64,000 nt of DNA from an uncultured Pelagibacteraceae bacterium (GTDB lineage Bacteria > Pseudomonadota > Alphaproteobacteria > Pelagibacterales > Pelagibacteraceae), in contig CACBCE010000007.1 in assembly GCA_902537665.1 (NCBI GenBank), forward strand, positions 1-64,000, in the 5' to 3' direction. The first letter of the stretch is position 1. Every line of letters starts with the position of its first letter. Below are positions 59,415 to 64,000 of the stretch, in pieces. A program made the position numbers and the translations under genes. Below the pieces are notes generated by a model. That model did no database searches and had not been told where the DNA came from. It saw only the letters and a list, made by a program, of their open reading frames with translations.

Positions 59415-62258
59415 TTAATTTAAACCCTTTAAGTTATTTACTATACTGTTGAAACCTGTCGCATTTGAGGCTTTAATCATTAAATAATCATTATTATTGA
59501 AATCTTTCTTAATTAATTCAAAAATTCCTGATTTATTTTCTAAAATTCTTCCTCTTTTTACTTTCACAATATTATCGAATATTTCTCTTACCATTTTTCC
59601 CATAACAAATACTTTATCAATATTTGTCTCGTTTATTAAAGGAACTATTGATTGGTGAAGTTTTTTTGAATGTGAACCAAGTTCCATCATATCTCCAAGC
59701 AAAAGATATTTACGATATTTTTTTGTATCTATATTGTCATAATTTTTTAAGGCTGATCTTAAAGATAGAGGATTAGAATTATAACTTTCATCAATTAAGT
59801 TTATTTTTTTGTTACCTATCTTTATTGTAGAATGATCTCCTCTTCCTGCTGGACTTCTAAAATCTAAGAAAATTTTTTCATTAAGTTTAAGCACATCTTT
59901 GTAAATACTTATTACACTTAAAGCGCTTAAAATATTATAAATATTACTTTGAAAATTATTAGAAATTATAAAATATTTAAACTTATCATTAAGTTTAACT
60001 TTAATTTTAAATGCCTTTTTAACTTTTTTAATATTAAACAACTTAACATTTGCTTTTTTAGTTTTAATCCCAAAAGAAATCACATTAATATTATTGTTTT
60101 CAGCAATTTTTTTATGTAATTTGAAAAAACTATCATCAGCATTCAAGACAACAAAACCATTGGGTAATATATTTTTAATTATCTCTGCTTTAGCTAAAGC
60201 AATTTGTTTTATATTTTTGAAATTTTTTGCATGTGCATAATTTATGTTAGTTATCAAGCCAACATTCGGTTTTATAATGTTTGTTAAATTATCTATTTCC
60301 CCTTTTTTATCCATACCAACCTCTAAAACTCCAAATTCATCACTATGTTTTAAATTAAGTAAACTTAATGGAACTCCAAATTTATTGTTATATGATTTTG
60401 GAGAAATACTAACACTAGAAATCTTTCCTAACACATTGCCCAATAATTCTTTGAGAGTAGTTTTTCCACAACTTCCTGTAATAGCTATAATATTTGTATC
60501 GATATTTTGTCTAAATATTTTAGAAATTTCAGTCATAAATTTTAATGTATTTCTTACTTTTATCTGACGTTTGCTATTAAATTTATTTTGAACTTTATTT
60601 ACTACAACTAATGATGCTTTATTTTTAAATGCCTCTCCAATATATTTATTTCCATCATTTTTTTTTCCTTTAATAGCAAAAAAGATATCATCCTTATTTA
60701 CCTCTTTGGAGTTAATTCTTGCTTTATCTGCTTTTACTAAAGGAATTTTATTTTTGATTTTTGATAATTCTTTAATAATATTTATCTTAAAGTTTTTTGA
60801 TAAGTTTGTATTCTTAAGTTTAATACAATCTAAAATAATTTTTTTGTCTGAAAAATAGATTTTCTTTTTACCAAAATCTTGAGTTTTTTCATGACCTTTT
60901 CCAGCAACCAACAAAATATCACCTGTATTTAAATTTTTTATGGCCTCAGAAATAGCTTTTTTTCTATCAGGAATTTCTTTTATCGAAGTGTCTTGAATAC
61001 CCTTTTTAATATCATCTCTTATTTTTTTTGGATCTTCAAATCTAGGATTATCATCTGTTAAATAAATTTCGTTAGAATAATCACATGCAATCTTTCCCAT
61101 TTTAAATCTTTTATTTTGATCTCTATTTCCACCACAACCAAAGAGTAAAATTATTTTTTTATTTGGAAATTGCTCTTTAAGGTTTGAAAGACATATTCTA
61201 AGTGCATCTGGTGTGTGTGCATAATCAAGTATTATTTTAGATCTATTTTTGATTTTACCTATTTTTTCAAGTCTTCCATCTATTGGCTTAAGTTGTGATA
61301 AAACATTTAGAATCTTGATTAAACTTATATTGCTATTTTTTGCTGCAATAATCGCCATTAAAATATTTTTTAATTGTATTTTTCCAATAAGATTTAAATT
61401 TATTTCTCTTGTTAAATTATAGTATCTAATTTTTAATATTTGTTTCTCACCTCTATAACTATGAGATAAAATTTGAAATTGATTTTTGCTATTATTTAAA
61501 ACCTGCAATTTCAATTTTCTAGAAATTGCGATTTTTTTTATTCTTTTAAATTCTGGTAATGTTTCATCTGTTATTACATTTCCTTTCTTTCCTATCAAAT
61601 TTTCAAAAAGGTACAGTTTTGCTTTAAAATATTCTTTAAAATTTTTATGATAATCTAGGTGATCTTGAGATAAATTTGTGAAAATACCAGATGAAAACTT
61701 TAGACCATCCAACCTATGTTGAGTTAGACCATGGCTAGATGCCTCCATAATTACATTATTAATTTTTTGAGATTTTAATTTAGATAATATTTGTCCCATT
61801 CGAATTGGGTCTATCGTAGTATTTTGTAAATTTCGTCTTATATTTTTGGATTTTACACCTAATGTTCCGATTGAGGCGACTTTTATTTTATTAAGTTTTA
61901 ACAATTGAAAATAAAAATCTGAAACAGATGATTTACCATTTGTTCCAGTTACAGCAATTAAATTATTTGGTTTATTCTTATAAATTTTAAAAGCGATTTC
62001 TGCTAAAAGTTTTCTTATATTTTTAGTATGAATGAATAAAATATCCTTTTGAGGATTTTTAATTCTTTTCTCGCTTATAATAATTTTAGAGCCTTTTTTT
62101 ATTGCAATAGAAATGAATTTATTTCCATCAAAATTATTCCCTTTTATAGCAAAAAAAATATTATCTTTTTTAATATCTTTTGAATTGAATGAAATCCCTG
62201 AGAAAAAAATTTTTTTTTTACTATTATCTATATTGGTAAAATAATTGCCTAATAACAT
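59415..62258 (-). CDS. Fused MurE-MurF peptidoglycan precursor ligase
   Basis: One 947-residue reading frame holds two complete Mur ligases. MurE is residues 1 to about 475. It has the ATP loop AVTGTNGKSS near 105, ASSHGLTQHRLDGLKF, and DDNPRFEDP near 405, the DNPR motif typical of meso-diaminopimelate-adding enzymes. MurF is about 490-947. It has the ATP loop AITGSCGKTT near 597, EVGMDKKGEI, NINYAHAKNFK and IDESYNSNPLSL. The two N-terminal domains are visibly related: FFAIKGNNFDGNK and FFAIKGKKNDGNK. The fusion would add meso-DAP and then D-Ala-D-Ala on one polypeptide. Elsewhere these are usually two adjacent genes. It lies 2 bases after ftsI. Confidence 0.93.
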   Translation of the reverse strand: MLLGNYFTNIDNSKKKIFFSGISFNSKDIKKDNIFFAIKGNNFDGNKFISIAIKKGSKIIISEKRIKNPQKDILFIHTKNIRKLLAEIAFKIYKNKPNNLIAVTGTNGKSSVSDFYFQLLKLNKIKVASIGTLGVKSKNIRRNLQNTTIDPIRMGQILSKLKSQKINNVIMEASSHGLTQHRLDGLKFSSGIFTNLSQDHLDYHKNFKEYFKAKLYLFENLIGKKGNVITDETLPEFKRIKKIAISRKLKLQVLNNSKNQFQILSHSYRGEKQILKIRYYNLTREINLNLIGKIQLKNILMAIIAAKNSNISLIKILNVLSQLKPIDGRLEKIGKIKNRSKIILDYAHTPDALRICLSNLKEQFPNKKIILLFGCGGNRDQNKRFKMGKIACDYSNEIYLTDDNPRFEDPKKIRDDIKKGIQDTSIKEIPDRKKAISEAIKNLNTGDILLVAGKGHEKTQDFGKKKIYFSDKKIILDCIKLKNTNLSKNFKINIIKELSKIKNKIPLVKADKARINSKEVNKDDIFFAIKGKKNDGNKYIGEAFKNKASLVVVNKVQNKFNSKRQIKVRNTLKFMTEISKIFRQNIDTNIIAITGSCGKTTLKELLGNVLGKISSVSISPKSYNNKFGVPLSLLNLKHSDEFGVLEVGMDKKGEIDNLTNIIKPNVGLITNINYAHAKNFKNIKQIALAKAEIIKNILPNGFVVLNADDSFFKLHKKIAENNNINVISFGIKTKKANVKLFNIKKVKKAFKIKVKLNDKFKYFIISNNFQSNIYNILSALSVISIYKDVLKLNEKIFLDFRSPAGRGDHSTIKIGNKKINLIDESYNSNPLSLRSALKNYDNIDTKKYRKYLLLGDMMELGSHSKKLHQSIVPLINETNIDKVFVMGKMVREIFDNIVKVKRGRILENKSGIFELIKKDFNNNDYLMIKASNATGFNSIVNNLKGLN

Positions 62259-62260
62259 TG

Positions 62261-63931
62261 TTAATTAATTTGAGCGTATTTTGTGGCTAAAATAGGCCCA
62301 ATCTTTTCTATAATTTGACCAACAACTTCAACTGAAGTCCAACCCGCAGTATTAAAAGGAGTTCCTTTGTATTTTATTCCTGATCCATCTCTATAATTAT
62401 AAATGTACTCACTATTTGTTTTAGGCTCATCCAACATCACAACTAAGCTATACTTGGGATTTGAGGCTGGAAATACTGAAGCAAAAGTATTAATTTTTTT
62501 TCGGGAATATCCACCCTCTAAAATTTTTTCTGCGGTACCAGTTTTCCCTGCAACCTCATAACCTTCTACATTAGCTAGAGTTGCTGTACCTTCTTTTGTA
62601 GTTACAATTTTTCTTAATATTGAAACAAGATTTGATGAAACATTTTCCTCTAAAATTCTTTCTCCTTTAACATATTTTTCTTTTTTTATAAGAGTTGGAT
62701 TGATCCTAAAACCACCGTTAGCAATAGTAGAGTAAGCGCTAGTTAATTGTAAAATTGTAGTAGTTATTCCATGTCCATATGAAGTTGTTGCAAGCTTACA
62801 CTTTCCCCAATTAAAGGGTATTGGTTTACCCATTTCCTCTATGTCAAATTGTATTGAGTTAATTAAGTCAAGATCATTTAAAAATTTTTTATATTTTTCA
62901 ATCCCAATTGCTTGGCCGATTCTTACCGAACCTATGTTGCCTGAGCGGATTAATATTTCTTCAGCAGTTAAGTTGGAGGGAATTTTTTTGTCATATTCAC
63001 TTATTCTATTTTTTCCACAAGTAATATTTTTTTCTAAATTTTTAAATTCAGTATTTGGCTCTATTATCTTTTCATTTAAGGCTGCTGCCAAGGTAAAAGT
63101 TTTAAAAACAGAACCTAATTCATAAACACCTTTAGTTGCTCTATTAATATAATTCACATCTGTAATATTTTCTCTTTGATTAGGGTCAAAATCAGGCAGC
63201 GAAATAATAGATAATATCTCACCATTATTAATATCCATTAAAATTGAGGCACTACCTTTAGTTTTAAATATTTTATTAAACCTTATTAACTCTTCTCTTA
63301 TCAGGAACTGAATATCTTTATCGACAGTAAGTTGAATAGATTTATCGTTTTTTTTTAAATCTACATCTAATGATTTCTCTAACCCAGAAATCCCCAAGTT
63401 ATCATCATCTATTTGTCCTATTATATGACTAAATAAATTTTTTTGTGGATAAACTCTTATAAGATTTTCATGTGGTTTTATTGATTTATCACCCAACATC
63501 ATAATTTTCTCATAATTCTCCTCTGAAATTTTTTTTTCAAACCAAAAAAATTTATTTTTTGAAAGTTTTGAATTAATTAATTCAAAATCTTTATCAGGAA
63601 AAATGTATTTTAGATTAAGTAGCAATTTTTTTTTATCTATCGCTTCAACTGGATTTATTCCAATATCAATAGAATTAACAGTTTTTGCTAAAAAATGATT
63701 GTTTCGATCTAAGATATTTGCTCTCTGAATTTTTTTAAAAGAGCCATAATTCTTTGAAATATTGGAATTTAAATCTCTTGATCCCAGATGAGTAAGATGA
63801 ATACAATAAATCAAAGAAATTAGAAAAAAAATAAAAAAAATAAATGCAACTCTATTAAACTTTATATCAAAGTTTTTTTTGTCACTTTTAAATTCAAATT
63901 CTTCTTTGTTTTCTTGGAGAATAAACTTCAT
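62261..63931 (-). CDS. ftsI: Division-specific penicillin-binding protein 3 (FtsI)
   Basis: A 556-residue class B PBP with one membrane helix (about 28-47), a pedestal domain starting GSFKKIQRANILDRNNHFLAKTV, and the transpeptidase domain. Active-site motifs are SxxK in ELGSVFKTF, SxN in IRSGNIG, and KTG in AGKTGTAEK. It crosslinks septal peptidoglycan with FtsW. Position ahead of murE and behind an ftsL-like gene is the standard dcw order. Confidence 0.93.
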   Translation of the reverse strand: MKFILQENKEEFEFKSDKKNFDIKFNRVAFIFFIFFLISLIYCIHLTHLGSRDLNSNISKNYGSFKKIQRANILDRNNHFLAKTVNSIDIGINPVEAIDKKKLLLNLKYIFPDKDFELINSKLSKNKFFWFEKKISEENYEKIMMLGDKSIKPHENLIRVYPQKNLFSHIIGQIDDDNLGISGLEKSLDVDLKKNDKSIQLTVDKDIQFLIREELIRFNKIFKTKGSASILMDINNGEILSIISLPDFDPNQRENITDVNYINRATKGVYELGSVFKTFTLAAALNEKIIEPNTEFKNLEKNITCGKNRISEYDKKIPSNLTAEEILIRSGNIGSVRIGQAIGIEKYKKFLNDLDLINSIQFDIEEMGKPIPFNWGKCKLATTSYGHGITTTILQLTSAYSTIANGGFRINPTLIKKEKYVKGERILEENVSSNLVSILRKIVTTKEGTATLANVEGYEVAGKTGTAEKILEGGYSRKKINTFASVFPASNPKYSLVVMLDEPKTNSEYIYNYRDGSGIKYKGTPFNTAGWTSVEVVGQIIEKIGPILATKYAQIN

Positions 63932-63935
63932 AATA

Positions 63936-64000
63936 TTATTTTTCGCTATCTATAATTTTGACATCGTTTGTAAGAATTTTTTCTCTCGTGAAGTCAATAA
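63936..64000 (-). CDS. C-terminal tail of a probable FtsL, cut by window edge
   Basis: On the minus strand a frame enters from the right edge and ends at a TAA at 63936-63938, giving IDFTREKILTNDVKIIDSEK (20 residues). It stops 4 bases before the ftsI ATG, as expected for the gene upstream of ftsI in the dcw order rsmH-ftsL-ftsI. Only the tail is visible, so the FtsL assignment is by position alone. Confidence 0.45.
   Translation of the reverse strand, partial: IDFTREKILTNDVKIIDSEK

Overview
The window is a gene-dense, very AT-rich, mostly minus-strand stretch of an alphaproteobacterium, most probably a SAR11-type cell (Pelagibacterales). This rests on low G+C, tiny intergenic gaps, many 1-20 bp gene overlaps, an alphaproteobacterial dcw cluster running into lpxC-bamD-ligA, and a permuted two-piece tmRNA. 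The taxonomic call is inference from this character; no rRNA is present.

Layout. (1) 1-10.2 kb: type IV pilus locus. The end of a prepilin peptidase and a small membrane protein (+) converge on a minus-strand run pilT - pilin-like - pilV - pilW - pilX - unknown exported protein - PilY1-like tip adhesin. (2) 10.3-14.5 kb: two convergent exported proteins with autotransporter-like C-termini, one carrying a five-repeat propeller-like domain. (3) 14.6-20.0 kb: a tightly packed metabolic run: a small membrane protein, MsrB, a histone-deacetylase-family hydrolase, an FkbM methyltransferase, a D-2-hydroxyacid dehydrogenase, an EamA transporter and a DadA-like oxidoreductase. (4) 20.1-35.4 kb: hflK-hflC-DUF2065-degQ-miaA, then ilvB-ilvH-ilvC-leuA, then mreB-mreC-mreD-mrdA-rodA, all on the minus strand and nearly gap-free. 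It couples membrane protease control, branched-chain amino acid synthesis and the cell-elongation machine. (5) 35.4-41.1 kb: mrp, thyX, a methyltransferase, the ssrA (tmRNA) gene, a one-gene insertion flanked by a degraded copy of the tmRNA 3' end, a MazG-like gene and fumC. (6) 41.1-46.4 kb: an AsmA-like protein, UvrD/PcrA helicase and aminopeptidase P. (7) 46.4-64 kb: ligA, bamD, lpxC and the dcw cluster (ftsA-like, ftsQ, ddl, murB, murC, murG, ftsW, murD, mraY, murE-murF fusion, ftsI, and the tail of a probable ftsL).

The points most worth a second look are: a mini-FtsA that keeps a candidate membrane-targeting tail but has no ATPase half, together with no ftsZ at the usual place between ftsA and lpxC; a one-base frameshift in a poly-A tract of ftsQ; a probable att-like remnant of tmRNA bracketing a single methyltransferase gene; a propeller/autotransporter protein next to the pilus locus; and an MreC with a long coiled-coil tail ending in a paired-cysteine motif.
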